Of a DNA stretch of 64,000 nucleotides, positions 28,758 through 38,372 are shown one piece after another. Position 1 is the first letter of the stretch; each line of letters begins with the position of its first letter. The notes beneath the pieces are model-generated. The model did not search any database and was not told the DNA's origin. It saw only the letters and a list, made by a program, of their open reading frames with translations. This DNA comes from an uncultured bacterium (GTDB taxonomy: Bacteria > Cyanobacteriota > Vampirovibrionia > Gastranaerophilales > Gastranaerophilaceae): assembly GCA_950022695.1 (NCBI GenBank), contig CATLLN010000003.1:1-64000 (forward strand). The letters are read 5' to 3'. The position numbers and the translations under genes are program-made.

Positions 28758-29921
28758 GTGGAAAATATCGTTTCAGATATCTTTGCTAGAAAAGATGAAT
28801 CATCAAATGGCCAGAATCAAAGGTTAGGCGCTAATCCTACAAATATCAAAGTCGTAGGTGTTGGCGGCGGCGGCGGAAATGCTGTCAATCGAATGATTCA
28901 ATCAGGATTATCAGGTGTTGAATTCTGGTTAATGAATACAGATTTACAGGTTTTACATAACGGTAAAACAAATAATAGAATTCAATTGGGTTCATCAACA
29001 ACTCAAGGTTTGGGTGCCGGCGCTGATCCGTCTGTCGGTGAAAAAGCAGCTGAAGAGGCAACTCAAGAAATTACTCAAGCTTTAGAAGGTGCTGATATGG
29101 TGTTTGTTACAGCAGGCTTAGGCGGTGGTACTGGTACCGGAGCTGCTCCTGTTGTTGCTAAAATTGCAAAACAACTTGGTATTTTAACTATTGCGGTTGT
29201 TACAAAGCCTTTCTCTTGGGAAGGTAAGAAAAGACAAAATCAAGCAAATACAGGGCTTGAAAAATTAAAAGAATCTGTTGATGCTGTTATTGTTGTACCA
29301 AATGATAAATTGCTTCAAGTTGTTGATAGACAAGTATCTTTGAATGAATCTTTCATTATTGTTGATGAAGTTCTTTTAAGAGGTGTACAAGGTATTTCTG
29401 ATATCATTACAGTACCTGGTATTATTAACGTTGACTTTGCCGACGTTAAGACTGTAATGCAGGCTTCAGGCTCAGCGTTGATGGGTATCGGCAGAGCTCA
29501 AGGTGAAGGCAGAGCTGTTAAAGCCGCTCAACAAGCTATTAACTCTCAGCTTCTTGAATCTTCCATCAATGGAGCTTCAGGTGTTATCGTTAATATTACA
29601 GGCGGTCCTGATATGGGTATCCACGAAATCAGTGATGCAGCTTCAATTATTCACGATGCTGTTCTTGATGATGCTACTGTTATTATCGGTACTGCAGTTA
29701 ATGAATCAATTCAAGGTGAAATTCAAATTACTGTTATCGCTACAGGTTTTGAATTGAAAAATAACTCACAAGTATCAATGTTTGGGTCAACTTCATCTGA
29801 AGATAAGTCTCAAATGAATGCGGCAGATTTCTTCTCAGGTGCATTTAATACTCAAACAAAATCAGTTTTATCAAACAATAACTTTACTAATATTGAAATC
29901 CCTGATTTCTTAAAAAGATAA
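28758..29921 (+). CDS. ftsZ: Cell division protein FtsZ
   Basis: [36 protein letters not shown] start with RBS AGAGG. Confidence 0.98.
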   Translation: MENIVSDIFARKDESSNGQNQRLGANPTNIKVVGVGGGGGNAVNRMIQSGLSGVEFWLMNTDLQVLHNGKTNNRIQLGSSTTQGLGAGADPSVGEKAAEEATQEITQALEGADMVFVTAGLGGGTGTGAAPVVAKIAKQLGILTIAVVTKPFSWEGKKRQNQANTGLEKLKESVDAVIVVPNDKLLQVVDRQVSLNESFIIVDEVLLRGVQGISDIITVPGIINVDFADVKTVMQASGSALMGIGRAQGEGRAVKAAQQAINSQLLESSINGASGVIVNITGGPDMGIHEISDAASIIHDAVLDDATVIIGTAVNESIQGEIQITVIATGFELKNNSQVSMFGSTSSEDKSQMNAADFFSGAFNTQTKSVLSNNNFTNIEIPDFLKR

Positions 29922-29944
29922 GGGTAAATGTTATAATAGATTTT

Positions 29945-29978
29945 AGGACGAAGTAGATAACATTAACTTCGTCCTTTA
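29945..29978. terminator. Intrinsic terminator-like hairpin between ftsZ and the convergent gene
   Basis: AGGACGAAGT...ACTTCGTCCTTT. Confidence 0.85.
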
Positions 29979-29979
29979 T

Positions 29980-30768
29980 TTATTCGCTTAGAATTGATAA
30001 ATTCATAATTTCTATATCATCATAGTCAATATGATCGCTTGGCATTAAGTTTTGTCCGGTCTTAATAGTTATTTGATTCTTTCCGTTTGCGTTAATCAAA
30101 GAACTCGGAATCTTTATACGTTGTCCGTCTCCGTTAACATGTAATTGACCTATCATTTTACCGTTAAAATAGACTTCTGCAGGACTTGAATATGCGGTTC
30201 TAATTCTATTCTGCCCCATTGACTTGGCAAGTTTTGTGTCCAGTCCGACAATAGAGCCGATGACAAGATAATTAGTACTGCGTTTTGCATTATCTGTCAT
30301 TATAAAGTCTTTCGAGTAGTATGGTCCGATTGATTTTAAACGAAATTCACCTGCATTTGCTGAATTTTTTGAAAATGTATCATCCCCGAGGTGTAAGATT
30401 TGACTATCAAGCGCGATATCTGCTGCTTCACTTTTTGCAATTTCAATTTTCATAGGATTATTAAGACTCTCACCATTATTAATTGTCAGTGAGAATGGTC
30501 TATAACCTTCTTTTTCAATATTCATAATTGTTGGCTGGGTAATTTGAACATGTTCGATTTCAAAGTTCCCGTTAGCATCTGTGTAGGTTCTAAAATTCTT
30601 TTGCGGAATTGTGACCCTTGCAAATTCGACCCCTTGACCTGTTGTTGCATCAATTACCTGATTGCTTTCCTGCTGACCGACTTTTGATACTCCGCCGGTG
30701 AATGTTGTTGCCATAGCAGGTGTAAATATTAAACTGATAAATGTTAAAAGATAAATAAGTTTTTTCAT
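29980..30768 (-). CDS. Secreted protein with carboxypeptidase-regulatory-like (Ig-fold) domain
   Basis: Signal peptide MKKLIYLLTFISLIFTPAMA; VIDATTGQGVEFARVTIPQKNFRTYTDANGNFEIEHV. Confidence 0.8.
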   Translation of the reverse strand: MKKLIYLLTFISLIFTPAMATTFTGGVSKVGQQESNQVIDATTGQGVEFARVTIPQKNFRTYTDANGNFEIEHVQITQPTIMNIEKEGYRPFSLTINNGESLNNPMKIEIAKSEAADIALDSQILHLGDDTFSKNSANAGEFRLKSIGPYYSKDFIMTDNAKRSTNYLVIGSIVGLDTKLAKSMGQNRIRTAYSSPAEVYFNGKMIGQLHVNGDGQRIKIPSSLINANGKNQITIKTGQNLMPSDHIDYDDIEIMNLSILSE

Positions 30769-30900
30769 ACAAATTTTATCTTAAATTTTATCGATTTTAG
30801 CTATTCCACATATGGACAAGGAAAATATACTGATATTATTTTAAAAAGTTCTTGAAAAATATTATTTTTGGGATAGAATAAACTTATGACAATTAAATAA

Positions 30901-30987
30901 GCCGATGTGATGGAATTGGTAGACGTGCTAGACTCAAAATCTTGTGAGGGCAACCTCGTGCCGGTTCGACCCCGGCCATCGGCACCA
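30901..30987 (+). tRNA. tRNA-Leu (anticodon CAA)
   Basis: GCCGATG...CATCGGC acceptor stem, anticodon loop CTCAAAA, long variable arm, GGTTCGACCC T-loop, encoded CCA. The anticodon stem appears to contain one T-T mismatch. Confidence 0.92.
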
Positions 30988-30988
30988 T

Positions 30989-31016
30989 AAAAAAGACTTC
31001 AAACGAAGTCTTTTTT
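30989..31016 (+). terminator. Intrinsic terminator after tRNA-Leu
   Basis: AAAAAAGACTTCAAACGAAGTCTTTTTT. Confidence 0.88.
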
Positions 31017-31218
31017 ATTTTATGAAAATACTAAATTGCAGTTTTGGAAGCAGTTTTTGATGCTATGTTCGTAATTCCGTTTATAATTTTAATTGGTTTA
31101 ATCATATTGTTTTTAAAACTTTAAAATAGAAAATTTTGTTATTTTATTAACTAAGCTTAATATAAAAGTTCATTATTTTGGCGAATATATTTTTTAAATT
31201 ACGATTTATTATATCTAT

Positions 31219-31380
31219 ATGAAAAAACGATACATATTACTAATAGTTTCGATAATAATGACTATTGCATATATAGATTTAGTAGACAGTTTTAAGCATT
31301 TTGATAAAATCATCTCACAGATGATAAAACTTGATTCCGATATAAAAACAGAAGTTGATATGTCTTATAAAAAACCTTAG
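31219..31380 (+). CDS. Small putative membrane-anchored protein (53 aa)
   Basis: MKKRYILLIVSIIMTIAYIDLVDSFKHFDKIISQMIKLDSDIKTEVDMSYKKP; one N-terminal hydrophobic helix; below the ORF-track size limit; no strong RBS. Confidence 0.4.
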   Translation: MKKRYILLIVSIIMTIAYIDLVDSFKHFDKIISQMIKLDSDIKTEVDMSYKKP

Positions 31381-32198
31381 AATGTAAAGATTAAATCTTC
31401 TTCCGATTCTTCTTGCATCTGGTCGACAAATGGCTGTTTAATAAGATGCTCAAGCGCATTTGGTTTAAAAATAGGCTTGTCTTCTTCATTTACATTTTGT
31501 TTTTTTAGTTCAATTGTTCTAATACCTTTTGGAAAAAATCTTAATCGAACATTTTGGCTGATATTTTTTGAAACATTATTTTTGTAATATTGTTTAATTT
31601 TTTCAAGATGTGAAGCTGCCTGTGCCTGATTTTTTGCTATAAAATAACCGTTTGAATCAGCTATAGTTTTATTATATTTGCCGCTCCACATAACAACATT
31701 GTTTACAGTATCGGTAAGTACTGCAATTGTTGTTACGCTAAACGGATAATTTATATTAAATGCACTGGAAACTTCTAAGATTTCCCATAAATTTCTGCGG
31801 GTTGAAGAGCGGTCAGTAATACTATAACTGGAAATTATTAGAATTGATTTTACTCCGAATTCTTTTGATAGTTCTTTTAGGACAGAAAAATCTATTTTTT
31901 CGGTTTGTTCGAATGTTTTAAGCATAAATTGTGTAGCTTGTTTTAATTCAGAGTTTTCATAAAGTTTTGTTCTGACAGTTGCTAAATCAACCGTATTTAT
32001 TCTTTTGTAGCTGTTAAGTTCTTGTATTATATAATTTGCATTAATTTCGGATGGCTCCGGAAAGCAAAAATAATTATCGCATATATTAAAAATGTCTGTA
32101 GGAAGAACTAAAACATTAAATTCTACGGCATAAGTCTTTATTGGAGCATATAGTAATAAAAATATTGTAAATATAATTTTAAAAGCCATCTTTTTCAT
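31377..32198 (-). CDS. Uncharacterised secreted protein
   Basis: Signal peptide MKKMAFKIIFTIFLLLYAPIKTYA; EFGVKSILIISSYSI resembles periplasmic CsgG/TolB-like segments (weak). Confidence 0.7.
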   Translation of the reverse strand: MKKMAFKIIFTIFLLLYAPIKTYAVEFNVLVLPTDIFNICDNYFCFPEPSEINANYIIQELNSYKRINTVDLATVRTKLYENSELKQATQFMLKTFEQTEKIDFSVLKELSKEFGVKSILIISSYSITDRSSTRRNLWEILEVSSAFNINYPFSVTTIAVLTDTVNNVVMWSGKYNKTIADSNGYFIAKNQAQAASHLEKIKQYYKNNVSKNISQNVRLRFFPKGIRTIELKKQNVNEEDKPIFKPNALEHLIKQPFVDQMQEESEEDLIFTF

Positions 32199-32243
32199 AT
32201 AAAGATTATAGCATAATTTTTGATAATGTGGTATAATAGACTT

Positions 32244-32960
32244 ATGGATAGAGACTTGGTTAAAATTTTGAGCTTTGGAGTTGACAGTTTTACATTTGAT
32301 GAAGCAGTGAATTATGCTGTTTCACATCCTGGACAAATTGTAACAATAAATCCGGAAATGATTGCAGCTGCTCAAAAAAATGAAGATTTTGCAAATATTA
32401 TATCTTCTGCAGAACTTGTTGTACCTGATGGTATTGGAGTTGAAATTGGATTGAAAATCTTAGGACATAAGGTCCGTCGAATTCCCGGTATTGAACTTGG
32501 AAAGGCTCTTGTTGAAAAATTTGCCCAAAATAATAAATCTGTTGCATTAATTGGTGCAAAACCCGAAGTCGTTCAAGCTGCTGCAAGTAATCTTAAAGCT
32601 GAATTTCCGGGATTAAATATTGTATACTCAAAAGATGGTTATTTTGATAATGATGAAGAAGTTATTTCAAAAATAATTGAAGCTTCTCCTGATTTAGTTT
32701 TGGTTGCTTTAGGTTCTCCAAAACAAGAATTTTTTATTAATTCATTAAAAACACATCTGCCAAATTCAACTATGATCGGATTAGGTGGTAGTTTTGATGT
32801 TTGGGCGGGTGCTGTTGAAAGAGCTCCAAAATTTTATCAAAATCTGGGCATGGAATGGCTGTATAGAACTGTAAAAGAGCCTAAAAGGTTTAAAAGGATT
32901 TTCCCAACCTTACCGTTGTTTGTATTGAAAGTTTGTAAAGAAAGGGTTTATAGTAAGTAA
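32244..32960 (+). CDS. WecG/TagA/CpsF family glycosyltransferase
   Basis: VTINPEMIAAAQKNEDFANIISSAELVVPDGIGVEIGLKILG; LVALGSPKQEFFI; GLGGSFDVWAGAVERAPKFYQNLGMEWLYRTVKEPKRFKR. Confidence 0.95.
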   Translation: MDRDLVKILSFGVDSFTFDEAVNYAVSHPGQIVTINPEMIAAAQKNEDFANIISSAELVVPDGIGVEIGLKILGHKVRRIPGIELGKALVEKFAQNNKSVALIGAKPEVVQAAASNLKAEFPGLNIVYSKDGYFDNDEEVISKIIEASPDLVLVALGSPKQEFFINSLKTHLPNSTMIGLGGSFDVWAGAVERAPKFYQNLGMEWLYRTVKEPKRFKRIFPTLPLFVLKVCKERVYSK

Positions 32961-33788
32961 ATGTTAACATCAGCAGATATAAAGGAATTACAGGATTTAT
33001 CTTTAGAAAATAGAAAAAATATTATAAAAATGGTATATGAAGCAAAGTCAGGGCATATTGGAGGGTCACTTTCAGCATGCGATATTATGACTGTTTTATT
33101 TCATAAATGTATGAAACATTCCATAAAAGGTAAATGTTCTGAAGATTATAATCAAAGAGACAGGTTTGTGTTATCTAAAGGTCATGTATCTCCTATTTAT
33201 TATTCTGTAATGGCACAATTAGGTTTTTTTGAAAAATCAGAATTAAAAACTTTTAGAAAACTTGGTTCCAGACTTCAAGGACATCCTTCTTTAATGTGTC
33301 CAGGTGTAGAAATAGCTACAGGATCTTTGGGACAAGGGCTATCTATGGCTTGTGGTATTTCTATGTCTCTAAAATTAGATAAAAATCCCGCTAATGTTTT
33401 TGTACTGCTTGGTGATGGTGAACTGCAGGAAGGTAATACCTGGGAAGCTTTTATGCAAGCTTCTCACCGTAAGTTAAATAACTTGACTGCAATTATTGAT
33501 AGAAATGGTTTACAAATAGACGGATCTACCGAATGCGTAAAAGCTCTGGGTAATTTGTCAGAAAAACTTAAAGCTTTTGGCTGGGAAGTCATAGAAATAG
33601 ATGGGCATGATTTTGAACAAATATATAGTGCAATTCAAAAAGCCAAATCGCTTGATGCGCCTGTTGCTATTGTTGCAAATACTGTAAAAGGTAAAGGCGT
33701 GAGTTTTATGGAAAATAATGCAGGTTGGCACGGTACAGCACCTGGTAAAGACGATTTTGAAAAAGCAATAGCTGAGTTAAGTTTATAA
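32961..33788 (+). CDS. Transketolase, N-terminal (ThDP pyrophosphate-binding) subunit
   Basis: VYEAKSGHIGGSLSACDIMTVLF, DRFVLSKGHVSPIYYSVMAQLG, LLGDGELQEGNTWEAFMQASHRKLNNL. Confidence 0.95.
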   Translation: MLTSADIKELQDLSLENRKNIIKMVYEAKSGHIGGSLSACDIMTVLFHKCMKHSIKGKCSEDYNQRDRFVLSKGHVSPIYYSVMAQLGFFEKSELKTFRKLGSRLQGHPSLMCPGVEIATGSLGQGLSMACGISMSLKLDKNPANVFVLLGDGELQEGNTWEAFMQASHRKLNNLTAIIDRNGLQIDGSTECVKALGNLSEKLKAFGWEVIEIDGHDFEQIYSAIQKAKSLDAPVAIVANTVKGKGVSFMENNAGWHGTAPGKDDFEKAIAELSL

Positions 33789-33798
33789 ATTTGGAGGT

Positions 33799-36168
33799 AT
33801 GATGGGTTTTAAGAATCGGATAAAAAAGATGGGATTTTCTTTAATGGAAATCTTAATAGCAATTTTTATTGTAGCCATTATTGCAATGGTTTCAGTTCCA
33901 ATTATTAATAAGCAAATGGAAAAATCAGAAGAATATTCATATTACTTAGCGTACAGAACTGTTGAAAAAATGGCAGGACAGATTGTAGCTATGGGTGACC
34001 CCGACGAAGTTGCTTTGAATATAAATGATACAAAAATTGCAGAAAAAAAAGAACCGTTTGGAGAAAAATTAGCAAGATTTATAAATCTTAACGGTATAAA
34101 AATTTATCTTGCATCTTTACAACAGCGGTTTGTTCATACTGAAACTTATATCTTAAAACACTTTATGCCAAAGACATTAGCATTAACTGTTGAAATGAAA
34201 GGCAGTATAGGTGATTGGACAACTGAAGATTATGACCAATTATGGCTTGCATATCATGTATGTAATGGCGAAAATATTGTTAAATCAAAAAAAGAAAAAA
34301 CTGTTGAGAATGCTGATGGAACAACTTCTACAACTATGATAGACGAATATTATACTAAATCAGATTTTAATAATTGTGAAGGCTACACAAAAGATGGTGA
34401 TATCATAGATGGGATTAAAAAGCATGAAAATATTTTATCTGTTTTCTTTGAATTCCCAGTATTTCGAGGTAGTGAAACAGCTTACTCTGCTGAAACTGCA
34501 ACTTTTATGTTAAATCAATCAGAACCAAATGCTAAAGCTTTTTGTCTTGAGTACTATCATACAAAAGGCTCTGGTAATAAGGTAATTGATGGTGTTAATA
34601 AAAATGTTATAATTGTTTTTGACGAAGATGTTGAATCAGATGTTGATGACGATTTAGATGAAGACAAAGATGAATCTGATGAAGCAACAGAAGTAGAAGG
34701 ACAGGTTGGACCTCCAAGTTCACCAAATTCTGGTTACTGTCGTATGAGTGCGACTTATACTATAGATTTTGCAGATGAAGATCCGGATCAAAATGTTTCA
34801 GCAAGACCTGAATTTGCAGAGAACTGGTGTACACTTAATGGCTATGTTAATATGACCAATACCGGTGCAACAGAAACTATTAGTTGCGAATGCAACTCTG
34901 GATTTATACCTTCTTATAATAATGAGAAAGCTTGTTTCCAACCTTGTTCAGCAAAGGATGAAGTTCCTTATGCAAATAAAACTAATGGACGAGTATGCTG
35001 TAGTACAGATTACGATTCGGAACACCAAAAATGTTGTCCAAAAAATTCAACTTACAGTGAAACAGAAAAGAAATGTAAATGTATTTCATTGTACAAAGAA
35101 GTTGGCGGTTCTTGCGTATTAGATAAATGCCCGCCAGGTTCAACAAAAAAAGATGATGTTTGTGTTGTAAATCCGCCTATTATTAAAGCTGAAAATTTCT
35201 GTAACCAGATTACTAAACATTGGAATATTAGTAATTCTAGTTGTGGAGGATTTTCAACAAGTAATGATACTAAATATAATTCCGCAGTTTATAATGCAGC
35301 CATGGGCGCTGGAGGCGGAAAATACTTATCTATAAATTCACAAAAATCTGCGTTTAAAAATATTACTCCAAATATAGTATTTGCAAACGGTTTAAAAATG
35401 TGGATATTAGGAGATAAAGCTGCATCAATTCCAGGTTTATCGTATTATCCGAATCCGTACGCTTCTAATCCTGTAAGTGAGTCACAAAATATGTGCCGCA
35501 GATTAGAAAATATTCATACGGCAATTGGTTGTTATAATGCTAACGGTTATTTTTGTAAATCTGAAAATGTATGTTTAACAATGGATAACAACAGTAAATC
35601 TGTATTACGTGATGCTCGTAATTGTTGTGGAGCTATGGATATGTCAGATGTTCAATTAGCAGCAGCGGGGGTAGGTAAAGATTGGAAAGAAGATCCGACT
35701 GCATATGCTGTTGGTGGTTTTACAATCTTTGTAGATATAAATGGTGATAAAGGTGATGGCACATTATGGGATGATGTTTATCCATTCTTTGTTGGTGCAA
35801 ATGGTACAGTTTATCCTGGATATCCGCTTGATGCTCCTAAAGGTGAAAATGTTGCCTCTTCATTATATTTGGGTGGTAACAGTGAAAAACAATTACCAAC
35901 TGATGTATATTACTATAACTCTACAGAAGAAAGCCGTGAAAGAAAATTAGCTTTTGCCGGAGTTTCTTATGCCAGAGCTGTATGTTCAGCACGTAAATTA
36001 AGTAAATTTACACCTTACTGTATGAATTTAGGTGAAAAATTCAACGGCGGAACACCTGATTTAAAAGGTTCTGCATATATTCAAGATGATGATTCGGCAA
36101 CATCTAAAAACCCTTGTGATATATATAATTGTTTTGTTTCCGTAAGACAAAAATTAAAGTCTTTCTAG
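33799..36168 (+). CDS. Large (789 aa) pre-pilin-like protein with acidic tract and Cys-rich region
   Basis: MGFSLMEILIAIFIVAIIAMVSVPIINKQMEKSEE; FDEDVESDVDDDLDEDKDESDEATEVEG; many CxC/CC motifs. Confidence 0.85.
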   Translation: MMGFKNRIKKMGFSLMEILIAIFIVAIIAMVSVPIINKQMEKSEEYSYYLAYRTVEKMAGQIVAMGDPDEVALNINDTKIAEKKEPFGEKLARFINLNGIKIYLASLQQRFVHTETYILKHFMPKTLALTVEMKGSIGDWTTEDYDQLWLAYHVCNGENIVKSKKEKTVENADGTTSTTMIDEYYTKSDFNNCEGYTKDGDIIDGIKKHENILSVFFEFPVFRGSETAYSAETATFMLNQSEPNAKAFCLEYYHTKGSGNKVIDGVNKNVIIVFDEDVESDVDDDLDEDKDESDEATEVEGQVGPPSSPNSGYCRMSATYTIDFADEDPDQNVSARPEFAENWCTLNGYVNMTNTGATETISCECNSGFIPSYNNEKACFQPCSAKDEVPYANKTNGRVCCSTDYDSEHQKCCPKNSTYSETEKKCKCISLYKEVGGSCVLDKCPPGSTKKDDVCVVNPPIIKAENFCNQITKHWNISNSSCGGFSTSNDTKYNSAVYNAAMGAGGGKYLSINSQKSAFKNITPNIVFANGLKMWILGDKAASIPGLSYYPNPYASNPVSESQNMCRRLENIHTAIGCYNANGYFCKSENVCLTMDNNSKSVLRDARNCCGAMDMSDVQLAAAGVGKDWKEDPTAYAVGGFTIFVDINGDKGDGTLWDDVYPFFVGANGTVYPGYPLDAPKGENVASSLYLGGNSEKQLPTDVYYYNSTEESRERKLAFAGVSYARAVCSARKLSKFTPYCMNLGEKFNGGTPDLKGSAYIQDDDSATSKNPCDIYNCFVSVRQKLKSF

Positions 36169-36182
36169 GGTTTAAATAATTT

Positions 36183-36211
36183 GAGGACTGATATTATATC
36201 GGTCCTCTTTT
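36183..36211 (+). terminator. Intrinsic terminator-like hairpin after the large pre-pilin gene
   Basis: GAGGACTGATATTATATCGGTCCTCTTTT. Confidence 0.75.
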
Positions 36212-36225
36212 ACATGGAGAAAATT

Positions 36226-36672
36226 ATGATTATTGATAAATTAGAAAATATTTCGCTTTATTCACAAATTCCTGATTCCGTTTGCGAATTTTTAAAAACC
36301 TTATCTGAGGATACACTTTGTGGCAGGTATAATTTGTCTGAAACTGATTATGTAAACATAGAAACATACTCAACAAAACTTATATCAGAAGGTAAATTTG
36401 AGACTCATGATAATTATATTGATATTCAACTTTTATTATCAGGTCAGGAAAGGATATATATTGATACACGCGAAGGTTTAAAGGAGGAGAATCCTTATAA
36501 TTTGGAAAAAGATATAACATTTTATGTCAATGATATTTCCGGTTCGGATTTTGTAACTTTAAATGGTTCAAATTTTGTAATGATATATCCGCATGAAGCT
36601 CATGCACCGCAGATTTCGTACAATAATTTGCCGCAATGTGTTAAAAAAGCAGTGTTTAAAATAAAAGTTTAA
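36226..36672 (+). CDS. YhcH/YjgK/YiaL family protein
   Basis: KFETHDNYIDIQLLLSGQERIYID...NFVMIYPHEAHAPQI. Confidence 0.93.
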   Translation: MIIDKLENISLYSQIPDSVCEFLKTLSEDTLCGRYNLSETDYVNIETYSTKLISEGKFETHDNYIDIQLLLSGQERIYIDTREGLKEENPYNLEKDITFYVNDISGSDFVTLNGSNFVMIYPHEAHAPQISYNNLPQCVKKAVFKIKV

Positions 36673-37554
36673 TTATTTTTTTAATAATTCGGGATAAATA
36701 TTCCAGGTTATATTTTCATTTTTTCTAAACCAGGTAAGCTGTCGTTTGGCATAATTTCTGGTATTCTTTTTCAATAATTCAAGTGCTTCATCCAGTGAAT
36801 AATTATTATCAAGAAAACCAATGATTTCTCTATAGCCGATTGTATTTACGAGGTTTGGAATTCTGCCGTGTTTGGATAAAAGAGCTTTAGTTTCATCTAT
36901 CAGACCGCTTTCAAGCATTATATCTACACGTTTATTAATTCTTGAATAAAGAGTTTCTCTATCAAAGTTTCTGCCAAGCCATTTAATATCATATTCTGAA
37001 TCAGCAATTCCGCGGGCTTCTTTTAGAGTTTTCCCGCTTGTTTTTATAATTTCTATGGCCCTAATTACTTTTTTCCCATCATTTATATCTATGCTTTCAC
37101 CGGCTTGAGGGTCAAGCTTTAGTAATGTTTCATATAAATCCTCTTTACTAAGCTTTTTAAGCTCATTACGAAGCTCGTGATTAGCTTCTATTTGGGGTAA
37201 AGTATAATTCTTAAGTAAAATGTCTATATATAATCCTGTTCCGCCTGCAATTATTGGTGTTTTACCACGTGACAATATATCTTCTATAATTTTTTTTGCT
37301 TGAGTTTTATATAAACCTGCAGAAAATTCGAATTCCGGTTCTACAATATCAATCATATGATGAGGAATTCCATCCTGTTCAGTTTTTGTAGGTTTTGCTG
37401 TTCCTATATCAAAGCCTTTATATACAAGTCGAGAATCTGCAGAGATGATTTCTCCATTAACTTTTTGTGCAAGTTCAATGGCATAAGCTGTTTTCCCGCT
37501 TGCAGTTGCTCCAACTATTGCAATTACTTTAGGTTTTGATAAATGTTTCTTCAT
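36673..37554 (-). CDS. miaA: tRNA dimethylallyltransferase
   Basis: VIAIVGATASGKTAYAIELAQKVNGEIISADSRLVYKGFDIGTAKPT; RQLTWFRK. Confidence 0.97.
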   Translation of the reverse strand: MKKHLSKPKVIAIVGATASGKTAYAIELAQKVNGEIISADSRLVYKGFDIGTAKPTKTEQDGIPHHMIDIVEPEFEFSAGLYKTQAKKIIEDILSRGKTPIIAGGTGLYIDILLKNYTLPQIEANHELRNELKKLSKEDLYETLLKLDPQAGESIDINDGKKVIRAIEIIKTSGKTLKEARGIADSEYDIKWLGRNFDRETLYSRINKRVDIMLESGLIDETKALLSKHGRIPNLVNTIGYREIIGFLDNNYSLDEALELLKKNTRNYAKRQLTWFRKNENITWNIYPELLKK

Positions 37555-38356
37555 AGTATGTAAATAATAACACAACTATGTAAACTAACAAATAATAATA
37601 AAACATTAAGACAAAAAAGTATAAGAACGGTTTAAACATCAAAAGTGTATTTAATATAGTAATAAAAATTACTAAAAATGCAATGTAAGTAAATAAAATT
37701 ATTGATTTTTTAAAATTAATAAATAATTTTACAACAGAGTTATATAGCGCTTTAAAAGAATTTTTCTCATTATATACAATTTCCGGTATCCAAAGCATAG
37801 TTATAAAAGAAACAAACAGGATTCCAAGAAATGATGACAAACTCCAGCAATCCAATGCCAATAATTCATGTTCAGAAAGTTTACTAATTTCTTCGGATAA
37901 ATTTTCACTTAATAACATTAATGTTTGCCAATCTGCTGCATCAAAATCAATTACACCAATAAAATGGGAAATCAAATAATTTATTCCTGCAAACAAAAGC
38001 AGATAAATAAGTATATAAATTGAAACCACCCCTATAATTGGTAAAAAGAGTCTTCCTATTCCGTTAGGTAAAGATAATGCAAGTGTCGCCAAAGCTTTGA
38101 CCCTGTCTTTATCAAAGACAAATATTTTTTTAGATAATGCAATAGTTTTTTTAGCCATATAAAGCCATGCGGCAAGAAAACCGCTGGACATCACAAGCAT
38201 TGTAACTCCTGCCAATATAAATTTTGGCACATTATCTATTGAATCAGCAGCGTAATTATAATACCACCCTAATACTGATAAGAAAATAATTAAAGGTGTT
38301 GCAAGTATTATACAATCGTTGGTTGTTTTGAAACTGTTTTTAAATAATTTCAACAT
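37529..38356 (-). CDS. Uncharacterised polytopic membrane protein
   Basis: Multiple hydrophobic helices; overlaps the miaA start by 26 nt. Confidence 0.75.
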   Translation of the reverse strand: MLKLFKNSFKTTNDCIILATPLIIFLSVLGWYYNYAADSIDNVPKFILAGVTMLVMSSGFLAAWLYMAKKTIALSKKIFVFDKDRVKALATLALSLPNGIGRLFLPIIGVVSIYILIYLLLFAGINYLISHFIGVIDFDAADWQTLMLLSENLSEEISKLSEHELLALDCWSLSSFLGILFVSFITMLWIPEIVYNEKNSFKALYNSVVKLFINFKKSIILFTYIAFLVIFITILNTLLMFKPFLYFFVLMFYYYLLVYIVVLLFTYYEETFIKT

Positions 38357-38372
38357 AACTAAGTCCTGTAAT

